43,413 nucleotides of DNA from Prevotella sp. GTDB taxonomy: Bacteria; Bacteroidota; Bacteroidia; Bacteroidales; Bacteroidaceae. The translations under genes and the position numbers were made by a program. The notes beneath the pieces are model-generated. The model ran no database searches. It worked only from the letters and a program-made list of their open reading frames with translations, and was not told where the DNA came from. Within the stretch, counting starts at the first letter, position 1. Every line of letters starts with the position of its first letter. Positions 1-7,617 of this stretch are shown here, one piece after another. The DNA is taken from positions 1 through 43,413 of the forward strand of contig JAILAA010000046.1 of the NCBI GenBank assembly GCA_024681875.1, in the 5' to 3' direction.

Positions 1-2
1 CA

Positions 3-134
3 ACCGCAATGGTGGAGGGAATCAACAACAAGATTAAGGTGATGAAGCGTGAGGCTTATGGCTTCACCGACGACCGCTATTTCGAACTTCGTCTGCTCGC
101 TCTGCACGATGCTGGTATCACGTCATTCCTGTGA
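3..134 (+). mobile_element. ISL3-family transposase, C-terminal end (partial, enters from left edge)
   Basis: An open frame running in from the window edge encodes about 43 residues ending in TGA at 132-134. It contains EGINNKIKVMKREAYGF followed by a YFELRLLALH segment, the characteristic C-terminus of ISL3 (IS204/IS1001/IS1096/IS1165-type) DDE transposases. The terminus GTGAAGACCC (131-140) overlaps the stop codon and would read GGGTCTTCAC from the outside, which fits an ISL3 terminal inverted repeat, so the element probably ends at 140. The rest of the transposase, the other terminal repeat and the target duplication lie outside the window. The family call rests on the motif; the boundary is inferred from where homology to the interrupted neighbour begins. 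Confidence 0.75.
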
Positions 135-140
135 AGACCC

Positions 141-307
141 ATAATATCTCCCTGATAATCCCAATAATTATCCCCACAAGTTACCGAGGCTTCATTTCCA
201 TCGAAATTGTAATAGATGCCATCCACTTTAGCATCGTATGCTAAAGCCTTTGCTCCAACCATACTCATAAGTACAGTGAGCAGGAGAATAATGTGTAATT
301 GTTTCAT
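141..307 (-). pseudogene. BspA-like leucine-rich-repeat protein, N-terminal fragment cut by the IS
   Basis: The minus-strand frame starting at 307 gives a lipid-free Sec signal peptide (MKQLHIILLLTVLMSMVGAKALA) followed by YDAKVDGIYYNFDGNEASVTC and GDNYWDYQGDI. This is the standard mature N-terminus of Bacteroidales BspA-type LRR proteins, which normally continues GDIVIPxTV into the first LRR. Here the similarity stops after GDI at about 141, exactly at the ISL3 end, and the frame then runs into IS sequence and stops at 77. The LRR domain, if present, lies beyond the left edge. The start codon lies about 80 nt downstream of the terminator of the ncRNA at 385-732, so that RNA could also be this gene's leader. 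Confidence 0.7.
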
Positions 308-384
308 ATAACTTTATCTGTTCCCAATATGCAGCCTACCCGCTCCCCCTGCCTCGGCTGGTTAAACATGAAGTGTATGGAAAC

Positions 385-420
385 AAAAAAGGCATGGGAG
401 ATTCTTACTCTCGCCCATCC
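385..420 (-). terminator. Intrinsic terminator of the ncRNA
   Basis: Minus-strand hairpin with paired blocks GG/CC (391-392 with 419-420), ATGGG/CCCAT (394-398 with 414-418) and AGA/TCT (399-401 with 409-411). It is followed by six consecutive U residues (385-390 on the plus strand are A). Confidence 0.75.
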
Positions 421-732
421 CTGATCTCAGGCCTTCGCATTGCCCCCATACAAGGATAAGCAACGCAAGCCAACCCACGCCGAGTGATATTATAAATACA
501 CAATATGCTATACATTATTATTATATATAGCAACAGTTGTGGATATAATACACCCACGCAGGCGTTCATCGTTGCATTACCTCTGTGTATGGTTCTAAGT
601 TGCGAAGTTAGAGATCACAGAATGTAACGTTCGTAAACGCCTTTCCCCTTGGCCTGCCCTACAAGCGGCTTGGTGGCCTCAGGATTCCATCGATGTCTGA
701 CCCGCCATCCCATTAAGGGCTGGCTTAGTCAG
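385..732 (-). ncRNA. Candidate structured ncRNA (about 345 nt) with own promoter and terminator
   Basis: Reading the minus strand, a well-placed Bacteroidetes promoter (736-767) is followed by five consecutive hairpins and an intrinsic terminator. H1 is 697-732: CTGAC/GTCAG, GCCA/TGGC and CCC/GGG, nested. A small CAAG/CTTG stem lies near 662-672. H3 is 561-641: GGCGTT/AACGCC, CATTAC/GTAACG, CTGTG/CACAG and CTAA/TTAG, nested. H4 is 482-555: GAGTG/CACCC with wobble, TATTAT/ATAATA, CACAA/TTGTG and TGCTATA/TATAGCA, nested. H5 is 430-471: GGC/GCC and GCATTGC/GCAACGC. The terminator follows at 385-420. No protein frame fits. It is not tmRNA (no tRNA-like ends), RNase P RNA (no conserved GAGGAAAGUCC-type core) or SRP RNA. 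It could be a free sRNA or a terminated leader of the BspA-like gene. The family is unknown to me. Confidence 0.65.
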
Positions 733-735
733 GGG

Positions 736-767
736 CAAAGATAGTGAATAATCATCAACTGCGCAAA
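736..767 (-). promoter_or_regulatory. Bacteroidetes-type promoter of the ncRNA
   Basis: On the minus strand, TTTG (complement of 764-767) is followed by exactly 20 nt and TATCTTTG (complement of 736-743). This matches the Bacteroides primary-sigma consensus TTTG N19-21 TAnnTTTG. Transcription would start near 732, at the base of the first hairpin. Confidence 0.75.
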
Positions 768-861
768 TTTTTCCTTAAAAAATTAAAAATAATTAAATCG
801 TGTAGGCTGTACAATAATGTAGTTTAGCCTTTTGGATTACTGAAAAGAAAGAATAAACGCG

Positions 862-1101
862 AAAAAAGGTCAAGACCTAACCTCGTCTCTGAAAACACCC
901 GTGTACAAAGGAATTCCGCAAGGTTGGGTCTTGTTTTGAGAGGTAACATAGAGGTAACATAGACCTCACCTAGACCTCACATGATGGGTGGATGTTACCT
1001 CTATGGTAGGTCTAGGTTAGGTCTCGAAAATAGACCTAACGTGGTAAAACACCTGTGGGAATAGGCGTTTTGGGGGGCGACGTTAGGTCTTGACGTTTTT
1101 T
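862..1101. repeat. 240-bp element: terminal inverted repeats around an 11-bp unit array
   Basis: The outer arms (about 863-884 and 1079-1101) are inverted copies sharing GTCAAGACCTAAC with flanking A/T runs and two mismatches. Inside, 940-983 is four head-to-tail 11-mers: GAGGTAACATA twice, then GACCTCACCTA and GACCTCACATG. 992-1023 carries the complementary units in opposite orientation (ATGTTACCTC, TATGGTAGGTC, TAGGTTAGGTC), so the centre folds back on itself. AGACCTAAC or its complement recurs at 873, 1014, 1032 and 1082. There is no credible protein frame. It could be a MITE-like element, a protein-binding array or a structured RNA; the sequence alone does not decide. Confidence 0.7.
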
Positions 1102-1115
1102 ACCGTGTGACCATC

Positions 1116-1343
1116 ATGAGAGAAAACAGGACGCTCAGGAGCCTCTTCAGCAGAATAAAGAGCCTCTTTGGCAAAATAAGGAGGCTCCTCAGCAAAATAA
1201 ACAGGCTCCTTAGCAAAATAAACAGGCTGTTCGTGAAAATAAACAGGCTGTTCATGAAAGCAAACAGGCTGTTCGCAAAAATGGACGAGGCGTTAGAAAT
1301 AAATAATCCCCGAACCGCCAAACGATTCGGAGAATATTTTTGA
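1116..1343 (+). CDS. Possible small basic heptad-repeat protein (75 aa)
   Basis: The frame from ATG 1116 (a GTG at 1107 is in frame upstream) encodes consecutive heptads RSLFSRI, KSLFGKI, RRLLSKI, NRLLSKI, NRLFVKI, NRLFMKA, NRLFAKM and ends in a non-repetitive tail MDEALEINNPRTAKRFGEYF. Hydrophobic residues at positions 3, 4 and 7 with Lys/Arg elsewhere would form an amphipathic, very basic helix or coiled coil. No family is recognised, no clear ribosome binding site is seen, and the opposite strand is also open. The frame may simply be the consequence of a 21-bp DNA repeat. A short hairpin, TAGAATC/GATTCTA (1374-1393), followed by ATTTT, could act as a weak terminator downstream. Confidence 0.25.
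   Translation: MRENRTLRSLFSRIKSLFGKIRRLLSKINRLLSKINRLFVKINRLFMKANRLFAKMDEALEINNPRTAKRFGEYF
1137..1283 (+). repeat. 21-bp tandem repeat, seven units
   Basis: Seven contiguous 21-bp units begin at 1137, 1158, 1179, 1200, 1221, 1242 and 1263. They are variations on A(A/G)(C/G)AGGCT followed by (C/G)TTC and a CAAAATA-like end. The divergence is graded: the last three share ACAGGCTGTTC, the middle ones AGGCTCCT, the first ones GCCTCTT. The period is a multiple of three, so each unit encodes one heptad in any frame. Both strands are open here, so coding is ambiguous. Confidence 0.8.
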
Positions 1344-1439
1344 TAACAGGCTAAAATGGAGCCGATTGCCGCCTAGAATCAGCGGGGATTCTAATTTTAC
1401 GCTCGATATAGAATATCAGTGAAGAATTTGCATAACCCT

Positions 1440-1447
1440 TACCTTTG
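1440..1447 (+). promoter_or_regulatory. -7-type box (TACCTTTG) reading into the 11-bp array
   Basis: TACCTTTG at 1440-1447, followed by CACATAG, looks like the -7 element used elsewhere in the window. No TTG lies at the usual 19-21 nt spacing; the nearest TTTG (1427-1430) is only 9 nt away. If active it would transcribe the 11-bp array and end at the hairpin at 1709-1733. Confidence 0.4.
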
Positions 1448-1455
1448 CACATAGC

Positions 1456-1535
1456 ATATCTCCAATTCATCTCCAATTCATCTCCAATTCATCTCTAATT
1501 CTTAGAATTGGAGATATACTAGAGATATACTAGAG
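1456..1535. repeat. 11-bp tandem array with inverted copy
   Basis: Four head-to-tail 11-mers occupy 1458-1501: ATCTCCAATTC three times, then ATCTCTAATTC. After TTA comes the inverted unit GAATTGGAGAT (1505-1515), then GAGATATACTA twice (1511-1521 and 1522-1532). The outer arms ATATCTCCAATTC (1456-1468) and GAATTGGAGATAT (1505-1517) are perfectly complementary. The layout (direct 11-mers, then an inverted copy, then a second 11-mer type) parallels the element at 862-1101 although the unit sequences differ. Confidence 0.85.
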
Positions 1536-1708
1536 TTGAAATAGAGAAAAATATGATATATATATAGGATTATGGCAGAAATGACGAAAGATATGTACGG
1601 GTACTGGTACCCGTCTCTTTTACAGTGTTTCCTTTCAGCCAAAAGCGAATCAGAGGCGAGCAAAGGGCAAACGAAAGAGCAAATCAGAAGGAAATACCAG
1701 TACAAAAC

Positions 1709-1733
1709 AAAAGAAGCCCGTGCGGGCTTCTTT
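1709..1733. terminator. Bidirectional hairpin terminator
   Basis: GAAGCCCG TG CGGGCTTC is a perfect 8-bp stem flanked by A-rich sequence on the left and TTT on the right, so T tracts follow it on both strands. It lies just past the end of the toxin-like gene on the minus strand and at the end of the possible plus-strand transcript from 1450. Confidence 0.65.
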
Positions 1734-1736
1734 ATG

Positions 1737-2141
1737 TTACTTTATCTCAAATGGAATCAATAGTCCTTTCTCGCGCTCGTCAGCCAATTGATTGACAAGT
1801 TCAACCAGTTGCCTATCGTCAATGTCTAGCTGTTGTGATGGGCCATTCTTAGGATAAACATCAAGAAATATAACCTCCTCAGTATCCTTATATACCAAAT
1901 AAATAAGGCGGTAGCCGTCTTTCTTGCTGAGACGGTGCTTTTTGTCAGGCATACGCAGTTTAATAACGATATACTCATCATTGAACAGAATCATGTCACG
2001 ATTCTGGCGAATCTGCTCAATGGTCAGCCCTTTGAATGAGGCGCGAATCTCGTCTTCCACTGTGGCATAGACACCTCTTCGTACATCTTTTAGGGCAGCA
2101 ATGCGTGCGTTGAAGTTGGTGGTGGCTGAAAACGTTATCAT
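1737..2141 (-). CDS. RelE/HigB-superfamily-like toxin (134 aa)
   Basis: The C-terminal half has KLRMPDKKHRLSKKDG followed by YRLIYLVYKDTEEVIFLDVYPKNG. This is the pattern of RelE/ParE/HigB-like mRNA-interferase folds (basic strand, then Y-R-hydrophobic strand, then the LLDVYxK strand). The N-terminal part (MITFSATTNFNARIAAL and following) would be helical. The gene lies 4 nt downstream of an uncharacterised gene on the same strand and ends at a bidirectional terminator, which is the usual layout of a two-gene toxin-antitoxin operon with the antitoxin first. The assignment rests on motif appearance and context. Catalytic residues cannot be assigned with certainty, and it could instead be a RelE-like addiction protein without activity. 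Confidence 0.5.
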   Translation of the reverse strand: MITFSATTNFNARIAALKDVRRGVYATVEDEIRASFKGLTIEQIRQNRDMILFNDEYIVIKLRMPDKKHRLSKKDGYRLIYLVYKDTEEVIFLDVYPKNGPSQQLDIDDRQLVELVNQLADEREKGLLIPFEIK

Positions 2142-2145
2142 TTCA

Positions 2146-2580
2146 CTATGCTGTCTTCGCTATTCGTGCATCTGCCTCAGAAAGTTTGTGCAATGCCTGC
2201 TTCATAGCTTCGTTTTTGGGCATCTTGACACGGAAATTTACGATATCACTATTCAACTCGTATAGGGCTGAATAGTTCATGCCTAATTTACGTGCTTCTT
2301 CTTGCAGTCCCAAATGTTTGGGTTGTTTTTTGCAGGTTTCGTAAAGTTGCTTAATAGTCTGAATAAGAATGACCAACTGCCCGCCAAAAACACGATAATC
2401 CTCCTCGTTGATAGTTGTCCATTCATCGTAGATTAACTCATAGAGACTATCAAGTTCCCTATTCAGCCGAGCAAGCTGGCTCGCCTGATAGCTATTTGGA
2501 GCTGCCATCACAAGCCTGTGGTTGTAGCTTCGACGGCTAAGCCGCACCACTTTATTCGAGATTACTGCCGTTTCACACAT
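2146..2580 (-). CDS. Putative antitoxin / hypothetical protein (144 aa)
   Basis: The chosen start is ATG at 2580 (MCETAVISNKVV). A longer frame opens at 2634, but a -7 promoter box (TACCTTTG, complement of 2601-2608) lies inside it, so transcription begins downstream of that start. The protein is helical and charged, with a central NREGLD-like coiled segment (SQLARLNRELDSLYELIYDEW) and a C-terminal EEARKLGMNYSALYELNSDI stretch that could be a small helix-turn-helix. I recognise no family. Its position immediately upstream of a RelE-like gene, with a 4-nt gap, suggests it neutralises that toxin and represses the pair. Confidence 0.5.
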   Translation of the reverse strand: MCETAVISNKVVRLSRRSYNHRLVMAAPNSYQASQLARLNRELDSLYELIYDEWTTINEEDYRVFGGQLVILIQTIKQLYETCKKQPKHLGLQEEARKLGMNYSALYELNSDIVNFRVKMPKNEAMKQALHKLSEADARIAKTA

Positions 2581-2600
2581 AATAGATTCCTTATTTTTTG

Positions 2601-2608
2601 CAAAGGTA
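2601..2608 (-). promoter_or_regulatory. -7 box of the toxin-antitoxin pair
   Basis: The complement reads ATTCGTACCTTTGCA, the extended -7 motif shared with the promoters at 5244, 19991 and 25391. The start codon lies 20 nt further on, giving a leader of about 14 nt. Confidence 0.6.
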
Positions 2609-2681
2609 CGAATAATATTCAAATAACCACGCACTTTTCAGCAACTTTTTCATCTTTTTCTTTTGTGCCGCGTAGCCATAA

Positions 2682-2736
2682 CGAAAAAGAGCCCCTTCAG
2701 AATAATTCCAAGGCTTGGGAATTATTATCGGGGCTC
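2682..2736 (-). terminator. Intrinsic terminator after guaA
   Basis: On the minus strand the stem pairs GAGCCCC (2689-2695) with GGGGCTC (2730-2736) and AATAATTCC (2701-2709) with GGAATTATT (2718-2726). It is followed by a run of five T (2682-2687 complement). It lies directly behind the guaA stop codon. Confidence 0.8.
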
Positions 2737-2764
2737 CTTACGAAATCTTACTATATAACTCATA

Positions 2765-4372
2765 TTATTCCCACTCGATCGTTGCGGGTGGCTTGGAGGA
2801 GATGTCGTAGCAGACGCGGTTGACACCACGGACTTTGTTGATGATTTCGTTGGAGACACGAGCCATGAAGTCGTAGGGCAGATGGGCCCAGTCGGCAGTC
2901 ATGGCATCGGTGGAGGTGACGGCACGCAGGGCAACGGGATGCTCGTAGGTGCGCTCGTCGCCCATCACCCCAACGCTGCGGACGGTGCTGAGCAGGATGG
3001 CGCCAGCCTGCCATATCTGGTCGTAGAGCGATACCTCGATTTCGCCGTCGGTCATGGTAGCGGGGACGCCAGCAGCCAGTACCTTGCGGGCTTCCTCGCC
3101 CGAGAGCTTTACTTTGTAATCACGTAAGCCGCGGATATAGATGTCGTCAGCGTCCTGAAGGATGCGCACCTTCTCGGGTGTGATATCGCCGAGGATACGG
3201 ACGGCAAGGCCGGGGCCTGGGAAGGGATGGCGGGTGATGAGATGCTCGGGCATGCCCAGCTGACGGCCTACACGGCGCACCTCGTCCTTGAAGAGCCATT
3301 TCAGCGGCTCGCACAGCTGCAGGTTCATCTCCTTAGGCAGACCTCCCACGTTGTGGTGGCTCTTGATTACCTTGCCCGTGATGTTCAGGCTCTCTATGCG
3401 GTCGGGATAGATAGTGCCCTGACCTAACCATTTGGCGTCCTTGATTTTCTTGGCTTCGGCGTTGAACACTTCCACAAAGTCGCGGCCAATAATCTTACGT
3501 TTCTGCTCAGGATCTGTGACGCCTGCAAGGTCGGCGAAGAATTTCTCGCTGGCATCGACGCCGATAACGTTGAGGCCCAGCACCTTGTAGTCGTCCATCA
3601 CTTGCTGAAACTCGTTCTTGCGCAACATACCATGATCGACGAAGATACAGGTGAGGCGGTCACCAATGGCACGGTTGAGCAGTACGGCTGCAACGGAAGA
3701 GTCAACCCCTCCCGACAGACCAAGGATGACACGATCCTGTCCCAGCTGCTCCTTCAGTTCGGCCACGGTGCTGTCGACAAACGAGGCAGCACTCCACTCC
3801 TGACGAGAGCCACAGATGCCGACGACGAAGTTCTCCAGCAGCTGCTTGCCCTGAACTGTATGATAAACTTCAGGATGGAACTGAACGGCCCAAACGGGTC
3901 GCTTGGTTGAAGCAAAGGCGGCGTTGATGACATCCTTTGTCGAGCCGATAACTTTGAATTCGTCGGGGATGGCGGTGATAGTGTCACCGTGGCTCATCCA
4001 CACCTGCGAGTGCTGGTCGAAGCCCTTGAAGAGAGGATTGGTGGTGTCGACGGTTTCGAGGTTGGCGCGACCATATTCGCGGCTGTCGGCCTTCTCCACC
4101 TTGCCACCCAGCGTATGCGAGATGAACTGCGCTCCATAGCAGATGCCCAAAACAGGCACTCGGCCCACGAACTGGCTGAGGTCTACCTTGAAGGCGTCAG
4201 GGTCGTGCACGGAGAAAGGCGAGCCCGAGAGGATGACGCCAATGACGGAGTCATCGCCTACAGGAAACTTGTTGTAGGGCAGGATCTCGCAGAAGGTGTC
4301 GAGCTCTCGCACACGACGTCCGATGAGCTGCGTGGTCTGCGAACCAAAGTCGAGGATGATGATTTTTTGCAT
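2765..4372 (-). CDS. guaA: GMP synthase (glutamine-hydrolysing)
   Basis: GuaA converts XMP to GMP using ATP and glutamine, the last step of guanine nucleotide synthesis, in the cytosol. Residues 1-190 are the class I glutamine amidotransferase domain, with the nucleophile in GICYGAQ (Cys78) and the His/Glu pair in VQFHPEV. The ATP-pyrophosphatase domain follows with the PP-loop [10 protein letters not shown], and the C-terminal dimerisation domain contains [12 protein letters not shown] and ends in the family's invariant PPATIEWE. The length (535 aa) is close to the usual 510-525. It starts 3 nt after the stop of the upstream nucleotidyltransferase gene and is probably cotranscribed with it. 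A strong terminator follows. Confidence 0.97.
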   Translation of the reverse strand: MQKIIILDFGSQTTQLIGRRVRELDTFCEILPYNKFPVGDDSVIGVILSGSPFSVHDPDAFKVDLSQFVGRVPVLGICYGAQFISHTLGGKVEKADSREYGRANLETVDTTNPLFKGFDQHSQVWMSHGDTITAIPDEFKVIGSTKDVINAAFASTKRPVWAVQFHPEVYHTVQGKQLLENFVVGICGSRQEWSAASFVDSTVAELKEQLGQDRVILGLSGGVDSSVAAVLLNRAIGDRLTCIFVDHGMLRKNEFQQVMDDYKVLGLNVIGVDASEKFFADLAGVTDPEQKRKIIGRDFVEVFNAEAKKIKDAKWLGQGTIYPDRIESLNITGKVIKSHHNVGGLPKEMNLQLCEPLKWLFKDEVRRVGRQLGMPEHLITRHPFPGPGLAVRILGDITPEKVRILQDADDIYIRGLRDYKVKLSGEEARKVLAAGVPATMTDGEIEVSLYDQIWQAGAILLSTVRSVGVMGDERTYEHPVALRAVTSTDAMTADWAHLPYDFMARVSNEIINKVRGVNRVCYDISSKPPATIEWE

Positions 4373-4375
4373 CTT

Positions 4376-5236
4376 TTATGGGGTTTGTAAGAATTTCTCT
4401 GCTTGGTCGAGGGTGTCGAGCTTGCCGACGTCAAGGAGTCGGAGGTCTTCTTTCAGACAGCCTACGATGTGGCGTCGGTGGCAGGTGCTGAGGTAGAAGT
4501 CCATGATGGGGAAACGCTCAGGGAAGCGCTCCATCAAGGGGAAAAGACGTGGTGAGAAGCTGTGGATGCCGCTGAAGGCGAAGGCGTAAAAAGCCTCACC
4601 CCCAGCCCCTCTCCCAAAGGAGAGGGGAGTAGATAGTTCAGCAATGAGGTTCTCCTCTTGATGACAAATGCCTTCCTTGCCTATAGAGGAACGATTAACA
4701 GGAACAGACTTGAATCTAATGCCGGCCTCGCGGAGCCAGGGGAAGGGCGATCGCACCTCGCCAGTCTCTATGTTCGTCCAGCCCATGAGGCGCATGGCAT
4801 TGTCGAAGAGCAGGTAGCGTTTCGTCTTGCGACGGCTGACCAGCAGCACGGCATCCTCGTCGGGCAGGTGTTGGCGGGCAAACCATCCGAAGTCCACATT
4901 GCTTAATATGTCGACATTGTGAATGAGGATAGGCTCCTCGTCGGCAAAAAGCGATGCGGCTTTCTTCAGTCCCCCACCCGTCTCAAGCAGTTCGTCGCGC
5001 TCGTCACTAATGCGCACCAATGGTGCATAGTCGGCAGCTGCCACGTGCTCCTCTATCTGATTGGCAAAATGGTGGACGTTCACCACAAAACGGTCGTAGC
5101 CCTGCTCACGCAGCTTGTCGACGACGATGTCAAGCAGGGGCCTGCCTCCTACCTTGACCAACGCCTTCGGCATGTGATCGGTAAGCGGTTTCAGGCGGGT
5201 GCCCAAACCGGCGGCAAAAATCATGGCTTGCTTCAT
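4376..5236 (-). CDS. Nucleotidyltransferase of the sugar-1-phosphate NTP-transferase family, with in-frame repeat insertion
   Basis: The N-terminus has the nucleotide-binding signature AAGLGTRLKPLTDHMPKAL, then GRPLLDIVVDKL and the metal-binding HNVDILS. This is the pattern of NTP_transferase proteins such as MurU/HddC-like sugar-1-phosphate nucleotidylyltransferases; the actual sugar is unknown. After SPFPWL, where relatives normally go almost directly to the AFSGIHxFSP segment, there is an extra stretch of about 40 residues including NRSSIGKEGICHQEENLIAE and LSTPLSFGRGAGGEAF. The latter is encoded by a GC-rich palindromic repeat (4594-4630). The frame stays open, so the protein may tolerate it. 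The promoter box at 5244-5251 places transcription start only a few nt from ATG 5236. An in-frame ATG at 5224 (MIFAAG) is an alternative start. Confidence 0.85.
   Translation of the reverse strand: MKQAMIFAAGLGTRLKPLTDHMPKALVKVGGRPLLDIVVDKLREQGYDRFVVNVHHFANQIEEHVAAADYAPLVRISDERDELLETGGGLKKAASLFADEEPILIHNVDILSNVDFGWFARQHLPDEDAVLLVSRRKTKRYLLFDNAMRLMGWTNIETGEVRSPFPWLREAGIRFKSVPVNRSSIGKEGICHQEENLIAELSTPLSFGRGAGGEAFYAFAFSGIHSFSPRLFPLMERFPERFPIMDFYLSTCHRRHIVGCLKEDLRLLDVGKLDTLDQAEKFLQTP
4594..4630. repeat. Palindromic REP-like repeat inside a coding sequence
   Basis: CCTCACCCCCAG is followed by CCCCTCTCC (4606-4614), the loop CAAA and GGAGAGGGG (4619-4627). This CCTCACCCC...CCCCTCTCC...GGAGAGGGG pattern is familiar to me as a dispersed extragenic palindrome in Bacteroidetes genomes. 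Here it lies in frame within the nucleotidyltransferase gene, encoding LSFGRGAGGEAF on the minus strand. Confidence 0.7.
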
Positions 5237-5243
5237 ATCGCTG

Positions 5244-5275
5244 CAAAGGTACGAATAAGCGAGCGGAAAACCAAA
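5244..5275 (-). promoter_or_regulatory. Promoter of the nucleotidyltransferase-guaA pair
   Basis: Complement of CAAA (5272-5275), 20 nt, complement of CAAAGGTA (5244-5251): TTTG N20 TACCTTTG. It ends 7 nt from the ATG, implying a very short leader. A second copy of the ATTCGTACCTTT motif lies upstream near 5330. Confidence 0.75.
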
Positions 5276-5437
5276 GGAAAACTTATTTTTCTTATGTTTT
5301 GCCTAACGAAAGTACATTCGGCAAAGCCAAAAGGTACGAATAAGCAAAAGAAAATGCGAAAAAAATATTATTTCCGAATAAAGATGTTTCTGAATGGTAC
5401 GATGCGACATTTCAAACAATAATTGGTACAATATTGA

Positions 5438-7510
<2,073 letters not shown>

Positions 7511-7531
7511 GTTTTTCGGATAACGACAATG

Positions 7532-7564
7532 AAAGAGGATGTGTCAAATAGGCACATCCTCTTT
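7532..7564. terminator. Hairpin terminator between convergent genes
   Basis: AAAGAGGATGTG (7532-7543), a 9-nt loop and CACATCCTCTTT (7553-7564) form a perfect 12-bp stem ending in TTT on both strands. It lies 22 nt after the esterase stop and downstream of the convergent sensor gene. Confidence 0.75.
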
Positions 7565-7617
7565 GTATGGAATAATCTCCTTATCAGCATATTTGTAAAA
7601 TACTTAGCTCATGTTGC

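Noticed and set aside
385..732. tmRNA or RNase P RNA
   Set aside because: The 5' and 3' ends do not pair into an acceptor or P1 stem, there is no CCA end or T-loop motif, and the conserved RNase P core sequences are absent.
1137..1283. CRISPR array
   Set aside because: Units are contiguous 21-bp repeats without spacers, there is no leader and no cas gene in the window.
1572..1763. 63-aa plus-strand gene
   Set aside because: The frame reads through the terminator hairpin at 1709-1733 (encoding EARAGFF), has no recognisable domain and no ribosome site; it is probably incidental.
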